NCBI RefSeq assembly: GCF_000208745.1
Contig: NC_030852.1
Span: 12,488,301 to 12,552,300, forward strand
DNA: 64,000 nucleotides
From: Theobroma cacao
Lineage: Eukaryota > Streptophyta > Magnoliopsida > Malvales > Malvaceae
Direction of reading: 5' to 3'
Below, in pieces: positions 23,881-36,051 of the stretch. Under the pieces are notes generated by a model. It was not told the origin of the DNA. It saw only the letters and a list, made by a program, of their open reading frames with translations, and made no database searches. The position numbers and the translations under genes were made by a program. The number at the start of each line of letters is the position of its first letter. Positions within the stretch are counted from its first letter, which is position 1.

Positions 23881-25640
23881 AAGGCACCAATTGTGCATGG
23901 AATAGTGAAGCCGGCAGGGTCCTTAAGCTTTGAACGAAGCTTGTCTATATGATTGCACTGCATTGCTTAATGAGTGCTACTATCTCAAATTCACCTAACT
24001 GCCTCTTTTTGGAGAAAATATCCTTCAAAAATTTTACATATGAAGGCATTTGCTCTAAAGCCTCAGTAAAAAGAACGTTGATGTGAAGCTTTTTAAACAC
24101 CACATTAAATTTCCAAAACTGGCTTTCCTCTTATTATTTCTTGAGACGTTGAGGAAAAAATGATGGTGGTAGAGTTGTCTTAGTTTTCTTTTCTTGACAC
24201 TATCCAGTAAAACTTGCAGTCTATGTTCCGTTCTCAACTATCTTGTCTTTTTGTTCAATTTGCTTTAGGTTATTTTCTATTTCCTTACCATTTCTTAAGG
24301 TAATGGCTTTGACATGTTCTTTACATTTCTTCCTCAAATTTGCCTTTATATAAATAGGTAGTGTTCCTTTAGCTCTATTGTTTAATGAGTTAGCAAATTG
24401 ACCAACCAAGGTCTCAAGGTTTTGAATTAATGTTGTTTGTCTTTGAATAAGAGTTGTTTGATTTTAAATGATGCAATCATTCTTTGTCATGAACTGCATC
24501 AGCGAATCCTCTATAGATGGGTTTTTCTCTAGGATAAGTGCTCTGGATTGCTGTTAGAACCTTAGAAGTATGCTCAATCTTTAGGTTGAAGATGACCCCT
24601 GATTGTTAGACCAAGAGAAGTTAGAATGGTTTGTCCACCATGAGTTGTAGGTGTTGGAGCAAGGATTGTTCTACTGTCTGTTCCCCACAAATTGCATTAT
24701 TTTTGTACTGCTTGTACATTGATTGCTTGCATGCTTATCTCCACAATACTCACAAACTACAAAATGACTTTGAATGAAGTTAGCACTAAAATATTCAAGT
24801 TTCTTAGTTAAAACTACTGCTTGTGATGATAATGTTGTGAAGGCATCCACATCATGAACTTCAACTACTCTCTTATTCATTGATCGCTTTGTTGGCCACT
24901 GATAGTTATTTCAAGCCATCTCCTCCAATAGATCATATGTCTCATCAATTGACGTAGCCATTAAAGCTCCTCCCACAATGGCATCAATAGTGGTTCAAAC
25001 ATGACCACTAAATCCATTGTAAAATGTCTGTAGTTGTTGCCACTTTGGAAGACCATGATGAGGGCACCGCCTAAGCAAGTCCTTGTATCTTTCCCAAGCC
25101 TCATACATTGATTCAGCAATGTGGCTGCATGAATGATGTGATATCATTCCTCATTTTCATTGTTTTGTTTGGAGGAAAGAACTTAGCAATGAACTTTTGG
25201 GCAAAATCATCCCATGTTGTTATATAGTGCATTCAGCCACACTTTAGCTTTGTCGCTTTATGAAAAAAGGAAAAACCTCAAATGAATTTCATCATCTGTG
25301 ACACCATTGTGTTTAAAAAGTGTCACAATATCCACAAAATTCAAGATGTGGGCATTTGGATCATCATTTGGAAGGCCCCAAAATTAGACTAAAGTTTGAA
25401 CCATGGTAATGATGGCTAGCTTACTCTTGAAATTGTTGGCTTGAATAGTCAACCTTCAAATGCTCGATGGAATCCCATGTACCAACGGAACAACATAATC
25501 CCTTAAGAAATGATTTTATGCCATAACTCGCTCTTGGATTTGCTACTCACCATGTTGATCAACCATTGTATTAATTTGAGCAAAACCTTGTTGATTCTCT
25601 TGTTTTGTTGATTCTCTTGTTTAAGTTTCAGATTGTTCTC
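23881..25640 (-). pseudogene. Gag of the Athila-like element, highly degenerate
   Basis: Recognisable pieces on the minus strand: LRDYVVPLVHGIPSSI and LPNDDPNAHILNFVDI of the capsid-like domain (about 25520-25300); EVHDVDAFTTLSSQAV and the single zinc knuckle CEYCGDKHASNQC (CX2CX4HX4C, intact, about 24720-24760); and VGQFANSLNNRAKGTLP with VKAITLRNGKEIE (24409-24250). Stops and frameshifts are frequent. Element RNA packaging would be its role. Confidence 0.82.
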
Positions 25641-25789
25641 TCGATTGTTAGGTCACAAGGTATAATCTCCAAGCTTTTTGCTATTCTCATATAATGATGG
25701 AATGAATTTGAAAAACAAAGAAAGCAAAAACTCAAATTAAGACTAATTTGTTGAATTGTAATATTAGCAAAATAAATAGGAAAACAAAT

Positions 25790-25810
25790 CCTCAACAATG
25801 ACGCAAAAAA
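25790..25810 (-). other. Primer binding site of the Athila-like element
   Basis: Just inside the 5' LTR the minus strand reads ttttttgcgtcattgttgag, a decayed form of the Athila PBS TTGGCGCCGTTGCCGGGGA. The better-kept counterpart is at 60730-60750. A tRNA-Asp primer is usually proposed for this class. Confidence 0.65.
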
Positions 25811-25812
25811 CT

Positions 25813-27358
25813 TGTTGTCAATTTTGCACTCACAAGTATACATATTGAACAGAATAATATGTCCAGATAAGTCTAGAATCTTATCCCGCAAGGATTTGCT
25901 CCTAATTGTTTACTAAGTACTAAGATTATGATAAACTAATCTTGTTCAAGTAACTCGATGTTTTAGAAAATTAATTAAAACTAAATTAAAACAAACGTTA
26001 AATTAATTAATGGAAACTAAAATTCAATTGAGAAAAGTAACAGACTAAAACCTAGGATTATGGGTTCATTCAACATTTCATCTGATACTAGCTTCTCATA
26101 TTATTTGTATTCATAGGTGGTTTTACTAACCTAGAAACCAAAGCTATGTACAAGTCTCCATTAAGCAGCTAATACAAATACCTAACTTATTTGGGTCACT
26201 ATATATTTGTAGTAATCAGTTAAATAAAGTTCACTAAGCTAGTGTTCTAATTTAGCTATGTATAGCAATTGGTTTATGTCTAACCTAATTGGGAATCAAA
26301 TCACCTAAGTGGCGTGAACAAACACTATTCATATCTTAGTCTAATCTAAAATCTTTTTGTCGAGTCTCAATTAGATTCACAAATTAGTTAATTGTTGGCC
26401 AAACAATCAAAAGCAGTAAGAGCAAATTTGAATAAGCAAAACTATACCCATCCATAGTAAGTAAAAGAGAAACCAAAATTCAGATTACGTGTTGAAATCC
26501 ACTACAATCCTAAAAAAGTAAATTAGTTTACAATATCTAAATAGAATATCATCCGAAGAAAATTTTCCATTACTTTAAGTAAAAGAAAATAAGAGAAAGA
26601 TAAAAGTAGAGAAGAAAAACTAATGATTGAAGCTTTTGATCTTAATTTTCTCTCAATTTCTCTTGCTTTTTGTTCTGTTTTTGGCTCTTTTTCTCCAAAA
26701 TAATTATTTTCTGTCTTCTTCTTTATTTTACTCCAAAAAGACTTATTTATAGCCACTTCAAATGCCCTAATTTTTAAAAATCATAAGTGCAGAAAAATAG
26801 CAATTTCTTTGAGTGCCGCGGCTCTCATTTTCCAAAGTTGTGGCCCTCACTTCTCTGTGCTGGTGCTCGTGCTCTACTCCTTTTCAGTGTCGTAGTTATC
26901 ATCATCCAAAGCCACGACTCTCAAGGTTCTGTTTTGATATCTACTCTTAAGGTTATGATCAAAGCTTGGCAAAGTGGTAAACATGAAAGTTATAGTCCTT
27001 CCTTATAGCTTTCTAATGGTCTAAAAATCTTGTCAATTGAACTTTTATAATGCAAGTTATGCCTAAAATACTCTACAAGTTTAGAAAATTCAACACTTAT
27101 CCATCCTTGCACAATTCACCTCAATGAAGCTTTATGCACTTGAGAACTTTCAAAACAAAGACTAAATCAATGATGGCTTAAATTAGGACTTTTAACATGA
27201 AAATATGCTCAAATTGCTTGAATTAAAGTAGTTCAACGTGCATTAAACTAAATAACAAAAAGCATAAAAACTACTTAAAATCAACTTAAAAACACAAGGA
27301 CTTAGCTATAATTAGCAGTCAAAATGTTGCAAAATAACTTTATATATTAGAGTTATTG
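25813..27358 (-). repeat. 5' LTR of the Athila-like element
   Basis: 1546 bp, matching 12937-14399 with some insertions. It starts on the minus strand at 27358; the canonical TG has mutated to CA-complement tg on the plus strand (agttattg instead of agttatca). The LTR-shared block is at 26950-27065 and includes a 24-nt exact match to the chromovirus solo LTR. Motifs of the gccgcggctc type lie at 26815-26925. Confidence 0.9.
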
Positions 27359-27527
27359 ATATTATTTTTGTGCTTACTAATTTATTGTTAAAAACTTGTT
27401 TTTGATATTGGAAAATATTTTTGGGTAAAAAAGTTTCGAGTTTTATACTTAGATCTTTGAAGAAATTTTTTAAATATCAATTCAGCCCCCTTTTAGTATA
27501 TTGCTCTTTGAAGCTTTTACACTAACA

Positions 27528-27545
27528 ATTGGTATTAGAGCTTGG
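27528..27545 (+). other. Primer binding site of the SIRE-like copia element
   Basis: attGGTATTAGAGCTTGG follows the LTR end ctaaca directly. It is one change from the common copia PBS ATTGGTATCAGAGC (tRNA-iMet) and sets the element direction as plus. Confidence 0.85.
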
Positions 27546-27608
27546 TCATAAATTTTGTAGGCTTAATTGCCTTTGAGAGATCCGTTGTAAAAGCTCAACT
27601 CAATAAAA

Positions 27609-28570
27609 ATGAAGGTTACGACAACCATGCTTAGTGAAGGGCAATCGATCTAAAGCCCACCTCTCTTTGTTGGTAATAATTATCCTTATTTGAAAAAGAG
27701 AATGGAACTATTTATTCAATCTATGAATTTGGATGTGTGAAGTGTAATTTTAGATGGTCTTTATGTACCTTATAAGGAAGTAGATAGCAAGATAGTGATT
27801 AAAACTAGACATAGTGGAATGATAAGGATAAGAAATTAATTTAAATCAATTGCAAGGCATACAATACCCTTCTTTATGCCTTAGGAGCTAGTGAGGTTAA
27901 TAAGGTATCACTGTGTGAAATGCCAAGTAAAGTTGGGATACCTTAAAAACCACATATGAGGGCACCAACCAAGTGAAAGAATCTAAATTGGATTGCTTAC
28001 ACATGATTATGAGCTCTTTAGGGTGAAAGAAAGTGAATCAATTAATGAGATGTTTGAAATATTCACAAATATTGTTGGTGTTTAAAGGATTTAGGGAAAA
28101 ATTTTCCCAATGCCCAACTTGTCAAGAAAATCCTATATAGCCTTCAAAAATCTTAGAGACCTAAAGTCACAAGTATACATAAATCTAGGAATTTAAATGA
28201 TTTTAAGCTAGAAGAGCTTATAGGTTCCCTTCTCACTTATGAGTTGACACTTAAATACGAGAGTGAGAGAAAAGAACCTTAAAGGGCAAACAAAAGGGTC
28301 TAGCACTTAAATCTTTAGTTGAGGAAGATAAAAAAACATCAAAAGTGAGAGTGAAATTGAAGGAGATTTAGCTATGTTAGTAAGAAAATTTAATAAGTTC
28401 ATAAAGAATAACACTAGAGATAGAAAACCTATGAAGAGACTGTGCTTGAGGAAGAGTGTCCAAAAGACCACTTAACATGTTTGGATTCCAAGAAGCTCGG
28501 GCATACCAAGTATGAATGCCCTAACAAAAGAAGAACTTCAAGAAACTTCAAAAAGAAAAGGATGATGGCA
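27609..28570 (+). pseudogene. Gag of the SIRE-like copia element, degenerate and cut
   Basis: The ATG at 27609 opens a copia-type Gag (UBN2/DUF4219 style). NNYPYLKKRMELFIQSMNLDV and VILDGLYVPYKEVDSKIV decode in order, with TGA/TAA stops between. Near the 3' end the zinc knuckle reads CLDSKKLGHTKYEC (28470-28520), so the second Cys of CX2C is Ser. The coding sequence is cut at 28570 by an inserted LTR (left flank tggca); no copia pol is found beyond it in this window. Confidence 0.82.
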
Positions 28571-28861
28571 TGTCACATCCCATTTTCTAGAGGGATTGTG
28601 ATCGACACTAAGACCTATGTGGGTATGACCCACTAGACCCTAGTAAGCCTCTTAACATCATTCTATCATTAATCAATCACATTTGGCTCATTTGCCATCA
28701 TCATCAAACATGCATAACATGAGACATATAATCATAAAAATTTGTACATAGGTGAATCACATAATTATGGACTTTTCAACATAAAAGGTGTGAACGCTTT
28801 CATTCATAATAATTGTACCTAATACATCATATATAAATTATGTAAATTTGCACCCCAAGTG

Positions 28862-31800
28862 TGTAACGATCGTTCCTTGATCGTTACCGGCGTCCAAGAC
28901 TTGCAGGAGAACCCGCCAAATCCCGAACAAGCCTTAGTTGAATCTTTGGTTATTATGCCATCAATTTATGAAACTATTTGAACCATATACCTCTTTGTAA
29001 TAAGAATTAAACATAGTCGTAATAAACCATCTTAACCTTTATTCACCATACCCGTAAAGATTACATTATAGTTTATAATTATTCAATTGTACACTATTTA
29101 CAAATACATTATACTATGAAAGAACTGGACCTCTAGTAGCAGAGCGACTTGGAATAAAGTGCTACAAGATGCCTTTACCTATCCGCGGTAGACAACATGT
29201 GCCGATGGACACATGCTAGGCCGAACACTATCTGCAAAAAGGAAATAAGGGGGTGAGTCTCACAGACTCAGTGATCATCAGCTCCGTGAGTAGGGAGTAG
29301 ATGGCAAACAAGCTTAAGGCAGATCATTTGAATGATAAAACCAAAATAAAAATAATAATCTTAGCAAAATAAAATCACAAATAGAGTGTTTGTGCCTTGT
29401 AAAAATGATGCCGTCAAATCATTGTGCAATATTTCACTTGGCAAAACGATGCTGAAAACAAATGTAGTAAAACCAAGTTCAATCATAGAAAACATCACTT
29501 ACTATCAAAATACAAGAAACAGTATAAAAGTATGCACGCTCCCAAGTTGTGTGGCATGTAAAGAAATCAATTTATAAAGCCACATAAACCAACTTGTGAT
29601 CGTCAAATAAGCACTAAAAGCTTTTATTCAAATAAGGGGAGCTGTAAAGAAAATCTTAACTCTACACCATGCAAAAGAGTACGTGTCGAAAAACTCAGAA
29701 GGCTCTCGAGTAGGAAAGTATAATATCAACACGTGGATCCACTTCCACGTAATAACAATCCAGGAGCACCGCTTCCACTAGATTCCCACATGCCATGGCA
29801 GTCTCGATGATGTTGGTCGACATCGGAGAATCAAGCAATTGCAATCACGAATATCACTTGTGGCCTAGCCACATATCATAACCAATGGCCTTGCCACGTA
29901 TATCAAAGACCATGGCCTCAGCCATGTCTAACAACTCGTCGGTGACCCAAAGGTTTTCTAGCTAGAGCTCACTTGTGCACAAGGGTCACACTTAACCGAA
30001 GTGACATCCAGCCTCCTCTAGACACTCTCAGTTTGTCAAAATCGTTTTCAAAGCCAAATCAAGTTTTTCGAGACCTTTTCCTTTAAATCGTTTGAAATCA
30101 AGGTTTGATAACCCGTCAAATCTCATTTCTCATTAATTGGCATGGTGTAAATACTTGTATTTAAATGATTTTAACAAATGCTTTTAGCTATGTAGATCAC
30201 ACAAAAATATAAGGCACAAATTTTGTACAAACAGCGTAAAAAGGCTTGTTTCCCAATTTCTAAAACATTTTACATATATAGATTATCTATAGGCATATCC
30301 AAACCAACTTTCAAAACATCTTGCATCCATAAAATACCTAGGATTCTACCAGCTCATGCTTTCCACAAATTTGCATTTAAAATAAATCATTACATATATA
30401 TTTTATAGATATTTGGAAATCGACACCCTCTACTCACCTTACAATAGCGGGATGCTTCGTCGCTATTGATTCGGGTGCGTATCTAGCTATTTCTATTTGT
30501 CGATCACTCGTTACCTTGTCCGGCACGCCACCACGGTAAACTTTCCTAGCAATAAATTAAACTCAATATATTTAGTGTATATCATTTCCACTTCTCTTTC
30601 TCATTCAATCATGAATCCTCATTCTACTAACTTGCATCTTAACACATTTTTTCTAAGGTTATTCGTATCCTTTGTTTGCATAATTCTTTAGATTATAAGT
30701 ACCAGTAACTTATTCATAACCTTTTAAACCTTTCACAACAACACATATCCACACATTGCTTTTTTCTGAGCTTTCAACTATCATAATTGCTTCTAACCGT
30801 TCCCATGACATCACAATAACACTACACATTGTATACCTTACCTTTGTGGTGAATTTGACCTTGCATGCAACCTCAATGCTCTTCCAATATTCCACTCACC
30901 AAGTTGCCAACAATCGCATAATCATTCCTCACAATATTCAACTATCCGTAGGCTTCAAAATATAGTGTTAAGCTTACCTCTTTTCTTTCACCTTGAACCC
31001 ATTATGCACCCACGGGTTTGGTGGCTTGCATGTAACCAATTGTCCTCCAATCAAGCTGATCTTTGCTGCCACAAGACATTTCTCTTAGTCATCAACTCAT
31101 TTTCAAGGATTACTTAAGCTAAAAACAAAAATCCTTACCATTCCTTGCTTGAATCACAAAATCGAGCTTTATACATCCCTTGACTCTCCACGGCTTCTCT
31201 CTTGACTATTGAAGGTTCCTTGAGTGAAACAACAACATAAATCTACAAGATGGAGGAGGAAATCTCATGGTTCCTCTTGGTTTTGTGCAAAATCGAGCCT
31301 TTCCTTCCTTTCTCTCTTTTTTTTTCTTTCTTTCTTTCCTTTCCTTTCTCTTTTCTTCTTTCTTTCCTCTCCTTTCTCTTTTCTTCTTGGTTATGGGCAA
31401 ACTTCTCAAGGCCAAGCCTTGAAAATGGCTTTCATTTTCTCATTTTTCTCTCCCATGGGCGGATTGCTCAAAGTCACTCACTTTTTTCTCTTATTTCCTT
31501 TTCTTTTCTCTTTATTTTTCCTTCATGGGTGGATTGCCCAAAGCTTGCTCATTTTAACCTTTTTCCTTTTTCCTTTTATGTGGTAAAATGGCAAGTCAAA
31601 AAGGGCTTTTGAACTTTTCCACCCGCCACCTTCATTTCTTATTTACATGCCATGCCATCCAATTACCTTTCTTTGTTTTCTTTCTATTAAATATTATATT
31701 TATGCCCTTCTCTTTTCAAATCACATCACCTTTCTTACTTGTTTATTATGGGCTATCTTTGCCAAACCATGGTTTTCTCCAATTAAATATCTTTTTATTC

Positions 31801-32596
31801 TTTCTCTCTTGTCAACTTTCACATGGTGGGGTCGCACATATTTCCCATTAACTCCTCCTTTCTTGCATGCAATGATTTGCATACAATAATGAATTTCACA
31901 TGCATGTCTCATATTCCCCATAATCTAGCCTTCCTTAAGTAATTGATCTCCATTGGCCTCCAAATATTAAAATTGTACATAAGTCCTCAAACTTTCCTTC
32001 ATTTACCGTGTAACCCTCCAAACTTTCATTTTTTAAAACTTGGTCCTTCTAACACGTTTTAAATTTCAATTTCCTTCTATTTTTCTTTCTTTACACATGT
32101 AAAATCAAAATATCCAAGTTGCACTTCCCCAAGGTCTTACCATAATATTTAAATATATACTTACCCACGTTTGCTCTATTTAATAAAGGCACGCGAGCCC
32201 CATTAACGTCGTTTTTCTTCAAAATTCCTTCTTATTTCTTCTCCCCCACTTAGATTAGTCATATAATCCTCCTTCATGACTAATTTCAACAACAGTTAAA
32301 ATATTAATGTTTTAATATTTTTTTATTAATAAAATATTAGCTTATTCCAAAATTCTCCACTTGTCTCCTTGGGTCCCAAAATGTCTTATTATGCCCCGGT
32401 TCACTTCCAAATCACCTTTTAACTCACTAATTCATCATCAATAAATATATCATTATTTAATTGCTATTTTCTTCTGTGCAAAAATTTTATTCCAAACTAG
32501 TCTTTTCACCCTTCATCACTCTTAAACATTTTAATTAACCTCAATTGGTATCCGATAAGCTTTATTAGCCACCATATCAAAGTACAAGGTGTTACA
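28862..32596 (-). mobile_element. Large solo LTR ('G', 3.7 kb)
   Basis: Termini are tgtaacgatc and ggtgttaca, forming TGTAAC...GTTACA inverted ends. Flanks are aagtg (28857-28861) and aggtg (32597-32601), one mismatch, and the host LTR reads continuously across. The minus strand begins tgtaacaccttgtactttg, a gypsy-type LTR start, so it is minus-oriented. It contains a 91-nt polypyrimidine run and tandem repeats but no coding motif. Its last ~95 bp reappear at 5623-5718. At 3735 bp it is unusually long for an LTR, so a hidden internal insertion is possible. Confidence 0.75.
31298..31388 (+). repeat. 91-nt uninterrupted polypyrimidine tract
   Basis: Only C and T on the plus strand. It contains an 18-bp direct repeat (cctttctcttttcttctt) at 31343-31360 and 31371-31388. 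Such tracts can adopt triplex (H-DNA) structures; here it lies inside the 3.7-kb solo LTR. Long Lys/Arg/Glu-rich or Phe/Ser-rich reading frames over it are artefacts of the composition. Confidence 0.9.
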
Positions 32597-33609
32597 AGGT
32601 GCTTATGAGGCCTTAGGCCATCCTCATAGCATTTACATAACATCATAAGAAATATCTTGTCATTTAATAAATTAACAATTATCCACAAACAAACATTTAT
32701 AAATGAAAATTTAGAAATCGACTCGTCAAGCGATAGATGACCCGACTCTCTAGGCTTTAAGAAGGCTGTTATACCACATACAAAGAAAGAAGAACGGATC
32801 ACGTCTCTGTGACTCAAGTGGCTAATGAGCTATGATTGATTTGTAATAAAAATATATGGGGAAAAGGAACTTGTGAGTAACAAAAACTCTGTGAGTGAAT
32901 ATAGGGAGGGGAGAGTTTTTGCACAAATTACATTGTTAATGTAAACATGAATCTTGAGATAAACATACTTCATATTTCGAATTTTCATAAAATAAGTTAT
33001 CATAATCAGTCTCATTTTCATGGTGAAATCAACATTTCATAAACATACAGTTCATTAAATAAGTTAAACATTTATGAAAATTCTTTAGGAAAAACATAGA
33101 AGCTGTACCTTACCTATGATATCGAATCCTTTCAAAGGGAAACAATACTTAAGGATACAAGCCAAGCTAAAGGTGTTTTACTCCAATCTTTTCATAAATT
33201 GTGTGAGTTGCTTATGTGCTAAAGATTCTCCAAGAGAAAACAATCATAACATTTAGCGATCATTGTTCAATCCATATAATACAAGTATTTTCCCTTCTAT
33301 ATAACTCAAATGATCATTTTCAATCCATAAAGCTCAAGTGGCCATTCTTCATGATCCATATCTCAACCAACGCATTGGGACTTATTCTATCTATTAACCC
33401 ATCTTGGCTATCATATATTAACCCCTCTTAGCTATCATATAACTTAGAGTTTAATCTACCACTCAATCAAACATCATAAACACAAGAAACATTCACAAGA
33501 GGCATCACAATAACAAAAGTAATATGCAGTAATCATAAATGCAGGATGCCTATTGGGTCTTGGCCCATGTTTCAGCTCCCACGTCTTGGCGTCATAAATA
33601 GGTGGTATG

Positions 33610-35353
33610 TGTTGGGATTTGACCTTATGCTCAAATATGAAAATAATCAATAAATTAAAAATATAACACAACGAAAAAATAAACTAGCATTTAATCAAAG
33701 AAGCAACTGAATCCTACAGGTCAATGTTTGTGTTTTTCATGCAATTTTTAATTTAATTATGAGCATTCATAAGTTTAAGAGTTACATACCTTGCTCTACA
33801 TATCGTAATCAAGAGCTAATTAAATCCAAAAGGCTTGTGATAGAACAAAAATCGAAAAGAGAATAAGACAGTATAAAATCTTGCAACCAAAATTTTTGCT
33901 TCTTCACCTTTAGGATTTTTCAAATCTTCAGCCACCCAAGTGTTTGGCCTCTAACAGTAATCTACATAGTGACTGAATAAGACCTTTTCAAAGGTAGGAT
34001 TTTTTTTACTTGTGCTAGCAAGTTTTGTTTCTAAAATAAAAGGACCAAAAATTCTTACCAAATCTTATTTTTGTTAGACAAAGAAAACTAATTTTCTTTT
34101 CTTATTTTATGAAACGGTTGAGTAGAGGCTTAGAGTTTTAGTTTGCTAACATAATATATTTATATAGCAAAACTAAGTTGTAACCCTAAATACAACAATT
34201 GTATTTTAATTTAATTAATTCTCTGTGAACTTAATAATTTTTCACTTTATTTTGGTCTATTCTAATTAAGTCCAACTTAATTAATTATCCTTATTTAATC
34301 CCAATCATGTCACTTAATGTGTGTGACCCATTAGGCTTCTAACATGTTGGCAATAAATATAAATCCTAAACAAATAGCAATTTGATAATTGATTTATATT
34401 TATAGATCATAAGCGGTATCTAGCAATACATCATGACCACCCAAATGTTAGAAAGTCAATTAAAGAATTTGACAAAGCCCTTCAGTATAAGCCTCTCGGT
34501 GCAATACAATCCTTTCATCAAATATCTCGGATATGTCATAAAGCATGGCTCAGTGTCTACTTATAACATTCCATATTAGTTCTCATAATTCATGACTATT
34601 CTTATGAATTTAGGGAACTAACTTTCTTCAAATTCATCATGCTTTGGCCAAAGACTTTATACAACTTAATCAAAATTGAGAACAAGTGTGATACATCCCC
34701 TCACATCACTAGGGGTGATGAATCCTCTCTTGACCACTCATTCACCTTCGTATGCTTCATGGCATACCCAAAAACACCCTGTTTAGGCATCTGGTCGCTT
34801 CCAAACCCATAGGGGTGAAATCAAAATATGTCATTCCCCATACAAGATGACCTAATGTCTCAAGTCTAAGGACTAGTTGCACAACTATCACATGAGAACA
34901 TATTCCATAGACACTTAAGTGAAATACCAAATGGAGTTCTCATAGTAGGTCATGCTTAGTGAACTTGTTCTCGAACAAGCAGCCACATGTTATCCTCAAG
35001 TATCCCATATACTTCAATCTATGAGATCGATTGCTAACTTCCTAAGTAAGGAGGCTTAACATGTACCAGTCTTTGAGCACTGTAATGTCCTATCTTGACA
35101 ATACAATGACTAGGAACAATTTTAGGAACATGGCTTTGATGCATTAGTGATCTCATAATTGTAACGACTTTACAATTCTCTTGCAAGGCTTTTTTGTTCT
35201 ATAGGCTTCATCTAATTAGTACTTAATAACTCCTTATTATTACACTAACATGAAGGAAAACCTCCATCACATATAATTATGCGATTAAATATGCATTAAA
35301 TAACAATATATATTCCTTGACCAATCCAATTGGCTCAAGGGCATATACCAACA
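33610..35353 (-). repeat. 3' LTR of a minus-strand copia-type element ('D1')
   Basis: On the plus strand it starts tgttgggatt and ends ataccaaca, 1744 bp. On the minus strand the sequence before it reads aagtgccaatgggagat, a typical copia polypurine tract directly before TGTTGGTATATG, so this is a 3' LTR with the internal region to its right. It matches 55491-57330 in order over most of its length (for example cagccacccaa, gtgacccatta, ctagcaat.catcatg.ccac) but with much divergence. Confidence 0.78.
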
Positions 35354-36051
35354 ATCTCCCATTGGCACTTGAGTCAATTGCTAACATATCGAGTATCAAA
35401 CTCTTTTGCTTAGCGATTGTGTCTCTACTAGGCAACTCAAAGTACAATATTTGAGAATATATTAATTTATATGTTTGATAATCTCCATTGCCATATATCG
35501 AAATACTAATTTAGATCACAACGAGACCTTGATTCCATTATTATGGCTCTTGTTGTTACTTTAACAACTCAAAATCATTTATTGGTTCCTTAAACCAATG
35601 ATCCAAATATCTCTTCTTTTGTAGCCTATACAAAAGGTTTGTATTCGACTATAGATATAATCATGCAGTTATCTTTTGTTTGGAACCATTCCAATACAAT
35701 TGCTCAATCATGACTTTATGTCACTTTTAACATTTAAGATTCTCTTTATGTTAAACTCCTTTAACATGTAATCCTAAATTATTTTGTTGAGTCCCTTTTT
35801 AGACTCTAACTCTTTAGTCCCATTATAATAATTTTTTTTCTTAGACTAGAAAATGTATCTTATACACTTTTAATGAGTAACTTATCTTACTCCCACTAAA
35901 CTTATGATGTGCACAAAATCCCATACACATAACTTTAGAAACATAACATCGAGCTTAGATCAAAACCTCAAACTATGGGATTTCTCACATATTTCCTCAA
36001 AATTTGCCTTAATGTCAACCTATACACTCTCAAACACTTGGCATACATAGC
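35354..36051 (-). mobile_element. PPT and 3' internal remnant of the D copia element
   Basis: The polypurine tract occupies about 35354-35372. The remainder is AT-rich with no protein motif that I can recognise on either strand. It is cut at 36051 by element 2 (TSD atagc) and appears to resume at 48431-48501. Confidence 0.55.

Larger units (their letters stand above)
12937..27358 (-). mobile_element. Athila-like Ty3/gypsy element, two LTRs and perfect TSD
   Basis: The boundaries are tgttgtcaag at 12937 and agttattg at 27358, with identical 5-bp flanks atatt at 12932-12936 and 27359-27363. Minus-strand order: 5' LTR, a PBS of the TGGCGCC type, gag, protease, RT, RNase H, integrase, a further ORF in the env position, PPT and 3' LTR. 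The additional 3' ORF and this PBS class are Athila features. It spans 14,422 bp, of which 2,616 bp is a later solo LTR. All genes are decayed. Confidence 0.92.
11476..27527 (+). mobile_element. 5' LTR of a SIRE-like Ty1/copia element, split by an Athila element
   Basis: The LTR runs 11476-12936, is broken by the Athila insertion, and ends 27359-27527; its native length is about 1.6 kb. Termini are tgttaagctt and ctaaca. It is followed at once by attGGTATTAGAGC, the copia PBS, and then a gag. Its repeated phrases (ttatcgcttgatctcattaa, aaagcaataatccctt) match the plus-strand solo LTR at 57545-58803. The left flank is ctaag (11471-11475); the 3' LTR is not in the window. Confidence 0.8.
28571..33609 (-). 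mobile_element. Chromovirus-related LTR ('F'), split by a solo LTR and truncated
   Basis: On the plus strand it starts tgtcacatccc with gatcgaca..aagacc and gacccactagacccta, clearly related to the family A LTR start but diverged. It is interrupted at 28862-32596 and resumes at 32597. Further A-like wording appears (gtgagtgaatataggga near 32890). The right end is lost where the copia LTR begins at 33610. The phrase ttaacc(c)tcttrgctatcatat is repeated twice near 33390-33440. No coding signal was seen. Confidence 0.65.

Noticed and set aside
31206..31612. Long Lys/Arg/Glu-rich (minus) and Phe/Ser/Leu-rich (plus) reading frames up to 120 codons
   Set aside because: They are products of the polypyrimidine tract and pyrimidine-rich surroundings inside an LTR; low complexity, overlapping in several frames, no domain.
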